A stretch of DNA of 64,000 nucleotides from Synechococcus sp. A10-1-5-1 (GTDB lineage: Bacteria; Cyanobacteriota; Cyanobacteriia; PCC-6307; Cyanobiaceae). Below are positions 1 to 10,586 of the stretch, piece by piece. Numbering within the stretch: the first letter of the stretch is position 1; each line of letters begins with the position of its first letter. The notes under the pieces are model-generated. The model searched no databases, had not been told where the DNA came from, and worked only from the letters and a program-made list of their open reading frames with translations. The position numbers and the translations under genes were made by a program. Location: positions 1,054,001 to 1,118,000 of the forward strand of contig NZ_CP096032.1 in the NCBI RefSeq assembly GCF_023115425.1. Direction: 5' to 3'.

Positions 1-1314
1 CCTGTACTTCCGCAGCACCCGCAAATCAGGGCCGCCTTCAACCAACGGGAGGACCGCGGATACATCAGCCCGATCAGCGGCCAGTGGCGACCGGGGGACA
101 ACCTCGAAGCGCTGATCCTGGAGGCGATCCACTCAGCCCGCTCCGAAGTCCTCGTCGCGGTCCAGGAACTCTCCTTACCGGCCATCGCCAAGGCCCTAGC
201 CCAACAGCACCATCGAGGGATCCAAGTGAAGGTGGTGCTCGAGCACCTCTACAGCCAACCCTGGAGTGAGGAGCATGACGCGGGACTCACGCCCCATCAG
301 CGGCAGCGAAAAAGACAGCTCAGCGCTTTAGCCGACCGGAACGCAGACGGGCACCTCTCGGAAGGCGAACGGCAGCAAGGGGATGCCGTCGGCATCCTTC
401 TGCGCGCGGGGGTACCGCTGATCGATGACACAGCCGATGGCAGCAAAGGCAGCGGGCTGATGCACAGCAAATACCTGGTGGTCGATGGTCAGATCGTGAT
501 CACGGGATCCGCCAACTTCACGGCCTCGGGGATCCATGGGGATCCGGGCGCACCGCAAACCCGAGGCAACACCAACCATCTGCTGCAGATCGAGAGCCCA
601 GCGCTGGCCGCACTCTTCCGCCAGGACTTTGAGCGGATGTGGGGGGACGGCCCTGGGGGAAGAAATGACAGTCGCTTTGGTCTAGGCAAAGGGCAGAGAG
701 CTGCTCAGCTTGTCCGGGTTGGCGACACCGAAATCGCGATTCTTTTTGCTCCCCATCGCCGCCATGACCCACGCAACGGCCTAGCCCTGATTGCGGCCGA
801 GCTGGCGGAGGCAAAGGAACAAATCGATCTCGCCCTGTTTGTTTTCTCCGCCCAGTCACTCACCAACCAACTGGCCTCTCAGCTGCAGAAACAAGTGCGT
901 CTGCGGCTGGTGGCGGATCCGGGCTTTGCCAGCCGGCCTTTTTCTGAAGTCCTGGATCTGCTGGGGGTGGCGATGGCCGACCGCGACTGCAGGATCGAGC
1001 GGGGCAACCAACCGCTCCAACGGGGAGCCGAAGGGGTTGGAACGCCGCAGCTAGCCCGCGGCGACAAGCTGCATCACAAGTTCGCCGTGATCGATCGCAA
1101 GACCGTCATCACCGGCAGCTTCAACTGGAGCCCGAGTGCTGCCCATCAAAACGATGAGGTGCTGCTGGTGATCCGCTCACCGCAGGTCGCTGCCCACTTC
1201 ACCCAAGAGATGGATCGTCTCTGGCGCAGTGCCGATCTGGGCATCACCGAACGATTGCGGCGCAAGCTCGAACGCAACCGCCAGCGCTGCGGCAGTGGGA
1301 TCGAGCGGAATTAA
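1..1314 (+). CDS. Phospholipase D-like protein with EF-hand loop (5' end missing)
   Basis: The reading frame is open from the first base, so the start lies outside the window; 437 residues are visible. Two HKD motifs of the PLD superfamily are present: H-S-K-Y-L-V-V-D at codons 155-162 and H-H-K-F-A-V-I-D at codons 358-365, each followed by a GS.NF or GSFNW motif. Two HKD half-sites usually form one active site for phosphodiester transfer or hydrolysis. Between the first half-domain core and HKD1, codons 112-123 read D-R-N-A-D-G-H-L-S-E-G-E, a canonical 12-residue EF-hand or dockerin-type calcium loop. Family members include nucleases, cardiolipin synthases and secreted endonucleases. The calcium loop suggests an extracellular or periplasmic enzyme, but the signal peptide region is not visible. 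The next gene is convergent. Confidence 0.85.
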   Translation, partial: PVLPQHPQIRAAFNQREDRGYISPISGQWRPGDNLEALILEAIHSARSEVLVAVQELSLPAIAKALAQQHHRGIQVKVVLEHLYSQPWSEEHDAGLTPHQRQRKRQLSALADRNADGHLSEGERQQGDAVGILLRAGVPLIDDTADGSKGSGLMHSKYLVVDGQIVITGSANFTASGIHGDPGAPQTRGNTNHLLQIESPALAALFRQDFERMWGDGPGGRNDSRFGLGKGQRAAQLVRVGDTEIAILFAPHRRHDPRNGLALIAAELAEAKEQIDLALFVFSAQSLTNQLASQLQKQVRLRLVADPGFASRPFSEVLDLLGVAMADRDCRIERGNQPLQRGAEGVGTPQLARGDKLHHKFAVIDRKTVITGSFNWSPSAAHQNDEVLLVIRSPQVAAHFTQEMDRLWRSADLGITERLRRKLERNRQRCGSGIERN

Positions 1315-2189
1315 GCCGGCAGGATCTCGAGCTCGGGATAGGCAGGGGCCATCTCCACCAACCGCTGACGCAGGTGAGCCACGAGGGCCAGGAAGCGCGG
1401 GTGATCGGCAAACCGACGCGGTACGACCACGCTGTCACCCACGGTGAGGGGGATCTCAATCGGCAAAATCACCTGCTGCACCGGAAAGAGCTTGATCGAA
1501 AATGCTGAGGCATAACCGACCGTGACCTCATCAGCGGTTCGTCCTTCCCAAGCCTCGTAGGAGTAACGGCGCACCGCTGTGGGGGAATTCCATAAACCCA
1601 ATCCCTCGAGCGCAGCCTGGCATTGAGGGAGGGCTCCATCAGGCAAAGCCAGGCACGGGAATTGGCGAACATCTTCCAGAGTGACCGCTTCACCCAAGCG
1701 CGTTAAAGGGTGACCTGGAGACACCACCAAGTGAGTGGGCAATCGATCCAGGTGCACAACGGCGAAGTCGACGTCATCGTCATCTGGAACATCTGGAAAC
1801 CCGCCGATCCAAACATCGATAACACCATGCCTCAATAAATTCAAGGGAACAGCAACATCAAGGAAATCAAAGGCACCACATAACCATCCCTGCGGTGGCT
1901 GATCGAGCAATAACGGACCGGAATAATATTGGGCATCAATGCGCAGGGGAAGGTCCCGTTTCCAGCGGCAGTCTTGATGCACCTGCCGCTCCAAGTTCAG
2001 CAGGGTGGGATCGCCAACGACATCCCATTCTCCAGCTGATTTGTTGACATCCAAGCCGAATGCAGCAACAGCACGACGGGCTTTCCGAGACACCGAAGCT
2101 TGATCCAAGTTGAGCCGCTTGGCCACCCGATCGCCGGTGCGCAACCAGATCAAGTAGTCGAGGCAATCCAACTCATCGAGACCAATCAT
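1311..2189 (-). CDS. LysR-like transcriptional regulator, tandem copy 2
   Basis: About 292 residues. I chose the start M-I-G-L-D-E-L-D because it aligns with the start of the upstream paralogue; a longer frame to 2291 would run into that gene. The N-terminal 45 residues look like a winged HTH (C-L-D-Y-L-I-W-L-R, then an N-L-D-Q-A-S-V-S-R-K helix). The remainder resembles a LysR effector (periplasmic-binding-like) domain, with the segment D-V-W-I-G-G-F-P-D-V-P followed by an acidic run. It lies 7 bp downstream of a paralogue on the same strand, so the two are probably cotranscribed. The effector is unknown. The 3' end overlaps the end of the convergent PLD gene by 4 bp. Confidence 0.75.
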   Translation of the reverse strand: MIGLDELDCLDYLIWLRTGDRVAKRLNLDQASVSRKARRAVAAFGLDVNKSAGEWDVVGDPTLLNLERQVHQDCRWKRDLPLRIDAQYYSGPLLLDQPPQGWLCGAFDFLDVAVPLNLLRHGVIDVWIGGFPDVPDDDDVDFAVVHLDRLPTHLVVSPGHPLTRLGEAVTLEDVRQFPCLALPDGALPQCQAALEGLGLWNSPTAVRRYSYEAWEGRTADEVTVGYASAFSIKLFPVQQVILPIEIPLTVGDSVVVPRRFADHPRFLALVAHLRQRLVEMAPAYPELEILPA

Positions 2190-2196
2190 TGGCGTC

Positions 2197-3066
2197 TCAG
2201 CAGGACTCCAAAGCCGGCCGTGATGTGGACAGGAGCTGAGCACGCTCACGCAGCTGAACCACGAGCTGCTGAAAGACCTCGCTGTCAGCAAAACGGCGTT
2301 TGAGCACCAGAGAATCCCCCAAGATCAGCCCCGTCGAAAGCGGCAACGGAACCTTGGCCCCGGCAAAACAGGCAACGGTATGGGGTGACCCGTAGCTGAT
2401 GGTGAGCTGATCCTCGGTACGACCCTCCCAATGGCGGGGCTCATGCCGCGTCGCGCCTACAGGCCTGCGCTCCAGCCCCAAGCCCTTCAGATGCTGCTGC
2501 ATCTTGGGGAACGCTCCATCAGGGAGCGAAAGAACAGGAAATTCCTGCAAGTCCTCGACCGCCAGATCACCCTGATGCTCAAGAAGAGGGTGACAGCGAT
2601 CCACCAAGAAGTAGGCCGGATAACGGCTGAGGTGAACGACAGCGAAGTCATCGTCATCCCCTGGGAGATCGGGGTAGCAACCAATCCACACATCCAAGAT
2701 GGACTCTCGAAGCAGAGCCATGGGATAGGTGATGCCCATGAAGTCAGAGCGGCCGCAGACCCAAGGTCCAGACAACCCATCGAAATAGGGAGAGCCAGCC
2801 CCATAGATGCCGTCAATCCGCAACCCCTGGCCCCGTTCCCAGCGATAAAGCTGATGCACTTCACGCTCGGCATCCAACAGCGAGGCATCACCGGCCAGAG
2901 TCCACTCCCCTTCGAGCTTGCGTGCATCCAGCTTCAGGAAGTCAGCAACAGATCTGGCGTTGCGAGAAATGGTGGCTTGATTACAGGCCAAGCGATTCGT
3001 CGCTTCCTGACCCGATCGCAACCAGATCAAATAATCGAGACAGGACAGACGGAACGGGTCAAACAT
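2197..3066 (-). CDS. LysR-like transcriptional regulator, tandem copy 1
   Basis: 289 residues beginning M-F-D-P-F-R-L-S-C-L-D-Y-L-I-W-L-R. It is clearly homologous along its length to the adjacent downstream gene: shared C-L-D-Y-L-I-W-L-R, A-T/S-I/V-S-R, D-V-W-I-G and P-D-G-A motifs. The N terminus is an HTH with Q-A-T-I-S-R as recognition helix; the rest is a LysR-type ligand-binding fold with an acidic P-G-D-D-D-D-F segment. This diverged LysR-like family seems to be typical of picocyanobacteria (from memory, not searched). First gene of a probable two-gene unit. DNA target and ligand cannot be read from the sequence. Confidence 0.75.
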   Translation of the reverse strand: MFDPFRLSCLDYLIWLRSGQEATNRLACNQATISRNARSVADFLKLDARKLEGEWTLAGDASLLDAEREVHQLYRWERGQGLRIDGIYGAGSPYFDGLSGPWVCGRSDFMGITYPMALLRESILDVWIGCYPDLPGDDDDFAVVHLSRYPAYFLVDRCHPLLEHQGDLAVEDLQEFPVLSLPDGAFPKMQQHLKGLGLERRPVGATRHEPRHWEGRTEDQLTISYGSPHTVACFAGAKVPLPLSTGLILGDSLVLKRRFADSEVFQQLVVQLRERAQLLSTSRPALESC

Positions 3067-3211
3067 GACTTGTCGCGCTCGAACTCATCAATGCCGCTAG
3101 CGACAGCATGTAGATGCATGTAGATCATCTCCCGCCCAGAGATCGCCCCAGACCAACTCGGGGGCACCTGCAACAAAGGTATGGATCCCGCTTTTTGGAG
3201 ACAGACGCCCG

Positions 3212-3358
3212 TTACCGGCGCGTCCAGCGCCAAAGGCCCCAAAGGGCCAACACCAAGACCATCCACGGCAGCAGGGCCCGCAGCATCAGCGCCGCCAGCG
3301 CCAAGGCAAGCGCTGAGAAGGCAACACGCTTGGTCAAGGCCTTGGCCTCATCGGTCAT
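3212..3358 (-). CDS. Small membrane protein, hypothetical
   Basis: 48 residues from the ATG giving M-T-D-E-A-K-A-L; an alternative start 36 bp upstream adds 12 residues. A short charged head is followed by one or two hydrophobic segments (A-L-A-L-A-L-A-A-L-M-L and W-M-V-L-V-L-A-L-W) and a basic tail W-R-W-T-R-R. This fits a small inner-membrane protein with a cytoplasmic positive end. No family recognised. It sits upstream of the LysR-like pair on the same strand, with about 145 bp between. Confidence 0.5.
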   Translation of the reverse strand: MTDEAKALTKRVAFSALALALAALMLRALLPWMVLVLALWGLWRWTRR

Positions 3359-3431
3359 GAAGCGCCAGCGCGGCAGAAGAGGCATTGCTCCCACAGCAAA
3401 GGAGCCTCCCTTCTAGCCAGCAGGCATGAGG

Positions 3432-3455
3432 AAGGGCGGCCTGTTGGCCGCCCTT
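3432..3455. other. Perfect 10-bp hairpin without T-run
   Basis: AAGGGCGGCC - TGTT - GGCCGCCCTT forms a 10-bp stem with a 4-nt loop. No clear T-run follows on either strand, so it is either a weak terminator or a short palindromic repeat in the spacer. Confidence 0.4.
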
Positions 3456-3565
3456 GGCACCCGAGCGCCCGAACAAGGGCGTCCTATTGGTGTCTGTTGC
3501 TGTTCTAAGGGCGGTCAGGTCAGGCCGCCATAAGTAAAACAACCGGATTTTCCAAGCCCTGAGCA

Positions 3566-3595
3566 ATAAAAAAGACGCTGGTCCCCCAGCGCCTT
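3566..3595 (-). terminator. Rho-independent terminator, minus strand
   Basis: Read on the minus strand: AAGGCGCTGG - GGGA - CCAGCGTCTT, followed by TTTTTTATT. The stem has ten positions, one mismatched-type pair, and a good U-tract. No annotated gene lies immediately upstream of it on that strand. Confidence 0.65.
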
Positions 3596-3961
3596 CATCC
3601 CCCCATCCCCATCGGAGATAGGCACAAGTTACGGAGGCGATCTGAGCCGCGCTATCGGTATAAACACCGGTATTCAATTCACTGGAAGAAGAGTTTCTTC
3701 CAACTGTTGAAACCAAACCAGAGCTTTTGAGCCCCAACCAACGGCACCGCGTTATTTGAGGGTGACCCCGCTGCTGAGGGAATGCGGATCCAACGCAAAG
3801 GGCACTATGTGCTGCTGTGCTGGCAGAGCAAGCAGGACGGATGGATCAACACCCTGATGATTGATCTGTTGCATCCCCTGCGCAGCAAAAAACTGCTTCT
3901 GGGATAAGCGAGCTCCAAGCGCGCGTTTCGATCCAAGATGGATGCCAGAGAGCTCCACTCC

Positions 3962-6096
<2,135 letters not shown>

Positions 6097-6102
6097 TCGG
6101 CT

Positions 6103-9100
6103 CTAGCCCCGAGCCGCCTGAACGCCAAACCAGCGCTCCTCCAGGTTTTTGATCGCGACATAGAACGGCGGCACGACGCCAAGGGAGAGCACCGTGGCGA
6201 CCAACAGACCGCCGAAGATGACGGTGCCAAGCGATTGTTGACTGTTGGCACCGGCTGTTGTGGCCACAACCAAAGGGAAGAACCCCGCCAAAGAAGCAAT
6301 GGCGGTCATCAAGATCGGCCGCATCCTGGACTCAGCCGCAGCGATGGCCGCTTCGCCGTAGGACATCCCCGATTCGAGGTGCTGCTCAGCCACCTCGACA
6401 ATCAGGATGCCATTCTTCGCGGCCAAACCAATCAAGGTCACCAAGCCCACTTGGGCATAGATGTTGAGATCAATCGAGCGCAGCGAGAGGAAGGCCAAGG
6501 CGCCCAACATCGCCAGGGGCACGGTCATCAAGATGATCACCGGGGTGACATAGCTCTCGTACTGCGCCGACAGCACGAGATACACAAACAAAATCCCGAG
6601 GCCAAAGACCAACACACTGGCACTGCCGGCCGAGAGCTGCAGCGCCGCAATCCCCGTGAAGGCATAGCCGATGTTGTTGAAATCCAGGGCCTTGAATTGC
6701 TGTTGAATAGCCGTCAAGGCCTGACCGGAACTCTTGCCCAAGGCTTGAACACCCTGAATCAAGACCGTTCGGTACAGGTTGTAATGACTGATGACTGGCG
6801 GGGCACTGGAGAGTTCAGAGGACGCGAACTCTGAGACCTGGACCAACTTGTTGTCGCGGTTGCGGACGTAGTAGCTCAGGATGTTCTCCAGCCCTTGGCG
6901 GCCAGATGGCTCGGCCTGGACGTAGATGTTGCGCACCTGACCGCTCTCGTAGGTCAGACCTGAATAGTTACCCCCTGCCAAGACGGCGATCGTTTGCATC
7001 GCCTGCTGAAAATCGACATTGAGCGCACCCAGAATCGAACGATCAATCTTCAGACCAAAGGCTGGAGCGCTGGGAACGAACTGGGTATAGAGGTTGGCGT
7101 AGTCGCCACTGGCCTGCCCCTGGCTCACCAGCTGTTCCGCCAGTTGATCCAACTGGGTGAATGTATAGGCACCGTTGCTGAGATCGTTGAACTGGAAATA
7201 GAAGCCCCCCTGAGCAGAGAACCCTGGAATGGCTGGAGGCTGAGAGGCGGCAGCTAAGCCACTGCTGAAACGGGACAACTTGGCATTCAGCCGATCGACG
7301 ATCGCGGGTGCTTTGTTTTGGGAGCCAGAGCGCTCATCCAATGGCTTCAGACCAAAAAAGAACAAACCTTGATCAGGGCTATTGCCGTTGAACCCAGCCC
7401 CGCTGATCACACTGGCGGCGGTGATGTTCTTCTCCTGTTTGAGAACCTCGGCGATCTGCATGCCCACCTGTTGGGTTTGAGAGAGAGAGGCTCCGTTCTG
7501 CAGCTGGAAAATCCCCAAGCCATAGCCCTGATCCTCCTCAGGGATGAACGCCGTTGGCAGCGCGTTGAAGGCGATCGCTGTGGTGACAATCCCAGCCCCC
7601 AAGCTCATCAAAATCCAACGCCGGCGGTCAATTAGCCAGTGAAGTAAACGGCCATAGCCCTGCTCTAAGCGAGCAAAAAAAGCATTGAAGCGATCAAAAA
7701 TCAACGCCAGTCGACTGCCGGCAAAGCCAAACCCTGCAATCCCCACCACATAGGCCAGGGGGCCAAAGGAGGCGGCACTGAATTTGCCAAAGCCAAGGCC
7801 AATCACCAGCCCCGCCACGGTCCAACGCCAACCTTCGGGACGGGGAGGCTTCTCAGTCTTCAAAATCAGGCCCGCCATCATCGGCGAGAAGGTCAGGGCG
7901 TTGAACGTCGAGATCGCAATCGAGAACGCAATCGTTAAGGCGAACTGCTTGTAGATGATGCCGATACCGCCTGGGTAGAAGGCCACCGGCACAAATACCG
8001 CCATCAGCACCAGCGACGACGCAATGATCGCTCCGATCAACTCGCCCATACACTCCAGGGCGGCCTGCCGCGGCTTCATCCCCTGTTCCAGGTTTTTGGC
8101 CACCGCTTCGATCACGACAATCGCGTCATCCACCACCAAGCCGGTGGCCAAGACCAAGCCGAGCAAGGTGAGCTGATTGATCGAGAAGCCAAAGGCCTTC
8201 ATGAAGGCAAAGGTCCCCACCAAAGAGATGGGAATCGCCAGGCTCGGAACCACCGTGGCGCGCCAGTCCTGCAAGAACAGAAACAGGATCACGAGCACCA
8301 GCACAATGGCCAGACCCAAGGCGTCGGTCACCCCACCAACCGCCGACTCAATGAACTGACCGACGTTGTAGATCTGCTGAACCGTCACGCCCGGGGGAAC
8401 CTGAGCACGGAACTGCTCCATCAGGTTCACCACCGCCTCGCTCACCTGCAAGGCGTTGCTATCCGGGGTCTGATAGACGCCAACCGTGATCGCGGGGTAG
8501 CCATGGATATCACTCCCCTGCGTCGCAAACGTGTTGAAGCCATAGGTCGCTTCACCGACATCTTGTAATCGCAGCAGATTGCCCTGGGGAGAGCGACCGA
8601 CGATCAATTGGTTGAGCTGGTCAACCGAGACCAAGTTGCCGTTGTCCTCCACCAAGATCGGATAGGTGAAGAGCTGGTTGCCACCGGCCGGTGGGCCACC
8701 CACCAAGCCACCAATCGCCACCGCGTTCTGACTGCGTACGGCACTGACCACTTGGTCGGCAGTCAACTGATTGGCGGTGAGCTTGTTGGGATCGACGAAT
8801 AGCCAAAAGGCTGGATTACTCCCACCGAAGAGGGTCGCTTGGGCAACCCCAGGGATGCGCTCGAGTTGGTAGTAGAGCTGCTCGTAAATCAGCCCATTGA
8901 GGTAGGCACGATCGAACTGCCCCTCAGCCGACGACACCTGGTAGGCCAGCAGAATCGAAGGGGTGGTTTGAATCACCGAGACCCCGGTGCTGCTCACCTG
9001 CGATGGGAGCTGGGGCATCGCCAAGGACACCCGGTTTTGCACATTGACCTGGTCAATGTTGATGTCAGTTCCCTCGTCAAAAAAGACGTTGACCGTGCTG

Positions 9101-9366
9101 GCGCCGGTGTTGGTCGTCACCGAGGAGATGTAGGCCGCCCCCGGCACCCCGTTGATCTGCTGTTCCAAGACGTTGGTCACCGCCTGTTCGGTCACCAGGG
9201 AGTTCGCACCCCCGTAGTTGGCACTCACCTGAATCTGAGGTGGCGCAATGTTGGGCAGGTTTTCAATCGGCAGGGTGGGGATCGCAATGACTCCCACCAG
9301 AACGATCAAGATGCTGCACACCGTGGTGAGCACCGGGCGCTTGATAAATCGATCCGAAAGCGACAT
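6103..9366 (-). CDS. RND (HAE1 type) efflux pump inner-membrane transporter
   Basis: 1087 residues, typical of AcrB/MexB-type proton-driven drug and hydrophobe efflux transporters. The start F-I-K-R-P-V-L-T-T-V and TM1 are classic. The TM4 motif G-L-V-V-D-D-A-I-V-V-I-E carries the paired proton-relay aspartates. The repeat of two halves, each one TM, a large periplasmic porter loop and five TM, is evident, with the second half starting around F-I-P-E-E-D-Q-G. It forms a two-gene operon with the membrane fusion protein upstream (12 bp gap). No outer-membrane TolC is present in the window, so one must be encoded elsewhere. Substrate unknown. Confidence 0.93.
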   Translation of the reverse strand: MSLSDRFIKRPVLTTVCSILIVLVGVIAIPTLPIENLPNIAPPQIQVSANYGGANSLVTEQAVTNVLEQQINGVPGAAYISSVTTNTGASTVNVFFDEGTDINIDQVNVQNRVSLAMPQLPSQVSSTGVSVIQTTPSILLAYQVSSAEGQFDRAYLNGLIYEQLYYQLERIPGVAQATLFGGSNPAFWLFVDPNKLTANQLTADQVVSAVRSQNAVAIGGLVGGPPAGGNQLFTYPILVEDNGNLVSVDQLNQLIVGRSPQGNLLRLQDVGEATYGFNTFATQGSDIHGYPAITVGVYQTPDSNALQVSEAVVNLMEQFRAQVPPGVTVQQIYNVGQFIESAVGGVTDALGLAIVLVLVILFLFLQDWRATVVPSLAIPISLVGTFAFMKAFGFSINQLTLLGLVLATGLVVDDAIVVIEAVAKNLEQGMKPRQAALECMGELIGAIIASSLVLMAVFVPVAFYPGGIGIIYKQFALTIAFSIAISTFNALTFSPMMAGLILKTEKPPRPEGWRWTVAGLVIGLGFGKFSAASFGPLAYVVGIAGFGFAGSRLALIFDRFNAFFARLEQGYGRLLHWLIDRRRWILMSLGAGIVTTAIAFNALPTAFIPEEDQGYGLGIFQLQNGASLSQTQQVGMQIAEVLKQEKNITAASVISGAGFNGNSPDQGLFFFGLKPLDERSGSQNKAPAIVDRLNAKLSRFSSGLAAASQPPAIPGFSAQGGFYFQFNDLSNGAYTFTQLDQLAEQLVSQGQASGDYANLYTQFVPSAPAFGLKIDRSILGALNVDFQQAMQTIAVLAGGNYSGLTYESGQVRNIYVQAEPSGRQGLENILSYYVRNRDNKLVQVSEFASSELSSAPPVISHYNLYRTVLIQGVQALGKSSGQALTAIQQQFKALDFNNIGYAFTGIAALQLSAGSASVLVFGLGILFVYLVLSAQYESYVTPVIILMTVPLAMLGALAFLSLRSIDLNIYAQVGLVTLIGLAAKNGILIVEVAEQHLESGMSYGEAAIAAAESRMRPILMTAIASLAGFFPLVVATTAGANSQQSLGTVIFGGLLVATVLSLGVVPPFYVAIKNLEERWFGVQAARG

Positions 9367-9378
9367 CGCGGGCGTTCC

Positions 9379-10500
9379 CTAGGGCTTGCTCGCCGGAACG
9401 ATGGTCACCGGTAAACCCGTCCGCAGCAGGGCGGTGTTACTCACCACCACCTGTTCCCCCGCCTTTAAACCCGAGCGCACGGGGTAGCGGTTGTGCTGGA
9501 GATCGCCGAGTTGAACCAAGGTCTGGACAACGATCGGTGTCGAGCCCGGCATGGAGGCCAGGCGTTTTTTCTGTTTTTCAGGAACGGTGCTGGACGCTTT
9601 GATCTTGGCCAAGGCCTCCGAAAGACGAACGATCCGGTAGACGAAGGGCTGCTGGGCTTGCATCAACACCGCCGAGACCGGCACCGAGAGGGCCTGCTGA
9701 CGGCCGGTAATGATCCGGTTCAAGACGTATTGCCCTGTCTTGAGCTTGCCGGTGAGGTTTGGGAACGCCGCCTTGACCAAAACTGTGTTGGGTGACGAGG
9801 TGCTCCCACTGACTCCGAAATAGGGAGAGATGAACACCACCTTCCCGCTCCCCTCCACCGGCGGGTTGCCCTGGGTGCGAAGCAGAACGTCCTGATTCAG
9901 CGCCACGCGAGACGCTTCGGTCGCCGGAACGTCCATCAGCGTCCAAAGGGTGGTGTTATCAACGATCCCGGTAATCGCCTGCCCCTTCCTGACGTAGTCG
10001 CCCAGCTTCACCGTGTCGAGATCGCCGATCTCCCCATCGATGGGTGAGGTGACGTACTTGTATCCCAAGGTGGCGGCATCAGAGCGCACCCGGTCCGCAC
10101 TTTGAATCGCCTGGGTGACGTAGGCATCCCGCTGTTTTGTAGAAACAGCGCCCTGTTCATTCAAAAAGATGTAGCGCTCGGCGTTGAGCTTGTCCTTGCG
10201 TGCCTCGGCCTTCGCGGAGTCCAGGGCCGCCGTCTGCTGCACGTTGTCGAGCACCAGAATCGGCTCCCCCGCTTTCACCTTCTGGCCCTGCTTCACCAGG
10301 ATCTTCACCACCCGACCATCGGCCTCGGGCCGAAGCGAGACATCCGTGGTGGAGCTCAGGCGGCTGATGACGTCAATCGAGGGATTGAACTCAGCCGTGC
10401 CAATCGTTTGAACCTGAACCGCCGTGGGCTGGCGCTGTTGCTTGGGGCCGCATCCGACCAAGAGCAACAGCAATGGCAGGGGAACCAACAGGCGCCGCAC
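9379..10500 (-). CDS. RND efflux membrane fusion (periplasmic adaptor) lipoprotein
   Basis: 373 residues. The lipobox L-V-G-C (Cys17) after a leucine-rich signal predicts a lipidated N terminus. Biotinyl/lipoyl-like halves are visible (V-V-K-I-L-V-K-Q-G-Q-K-V-K-A-G and G-D-Y-V-R-K-G-Q-A-I), separated by a short alpha-hairpin, then beta-barrel and membrane-proximal domains ending A-G-E-Q-V-V-V-S-N. This is the AcrA/MexA role, coupling the inner-membrane pump to an outer-membrane channel. First gene of the operon; divergent from rarA with 86 bp between, which should hold both promoters. Confidence 0.9.
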   Translation of the reverse strand: MRRLLVPLPLLLLLVGCGPKQQRQPTAVQVQTIGTAEFNPSIDVISRLSSTTDVSLRPEADGRVVKILVKQGQKVKAGEPILVLDNVQQTAALDSAKAEARKDKLNAERYIFLNEQGAVSTKQRDAYVTQAIQSADRVRSDAATLGYKYVTSPIDGEIGDLDTVKLGDYVRKGQAITGIVDNTTLWTLMDVPATEASRVALNQDVLLRTQGNPPVEGSGKVVFISPYFGVSGSTSSPNTVLVKAAFPNLTGKLKTGQYVLNRIITGRQQALSVPVSAVLMQAQQPFVYRIVRLSEALAKIKASSTVPEKQKKRLASMPGSTPIVVQTLVQLGDLQHNRYPVRSGLKAGEQVVVSNTALLRTGLPVTIVPASKP

Positions 10501-10586
10501 GATGGTGACCCAGGAATTCGCAACCTAGGGACCCTGAAGCGTTCTGGCCCGCGGATGATGGAGATCGACACCCCATTCGGCGCGGC

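Larger units (their letters stand above)
3395..3961. other. Spacer with one strong minus-strand terminator and no confident gene
   Basis: Apart from the two hairpins listed separately I see no convincing coding sequence. A 41-codon ORF on the plus strand (3782-3907) contains G-H-Y-V-L-L-C-W-Q-S-K-Q-D-G-W and could be a fragment or a very small gene, but nothing else supports it. The minus-strand terminator near 3580 implies a short transcript starting somewhere between about 3600 and 3950. Confidence 0.4.

Noticed and set aside
3782-3907. 41-codon ORF on the plus strand with W-Q-S-K-Q-D-G-W
   Set aside because: No Shine-Dalgarno, no recognised family and no length support; could be a gene remnant, so it is only mentioned under the spacer.
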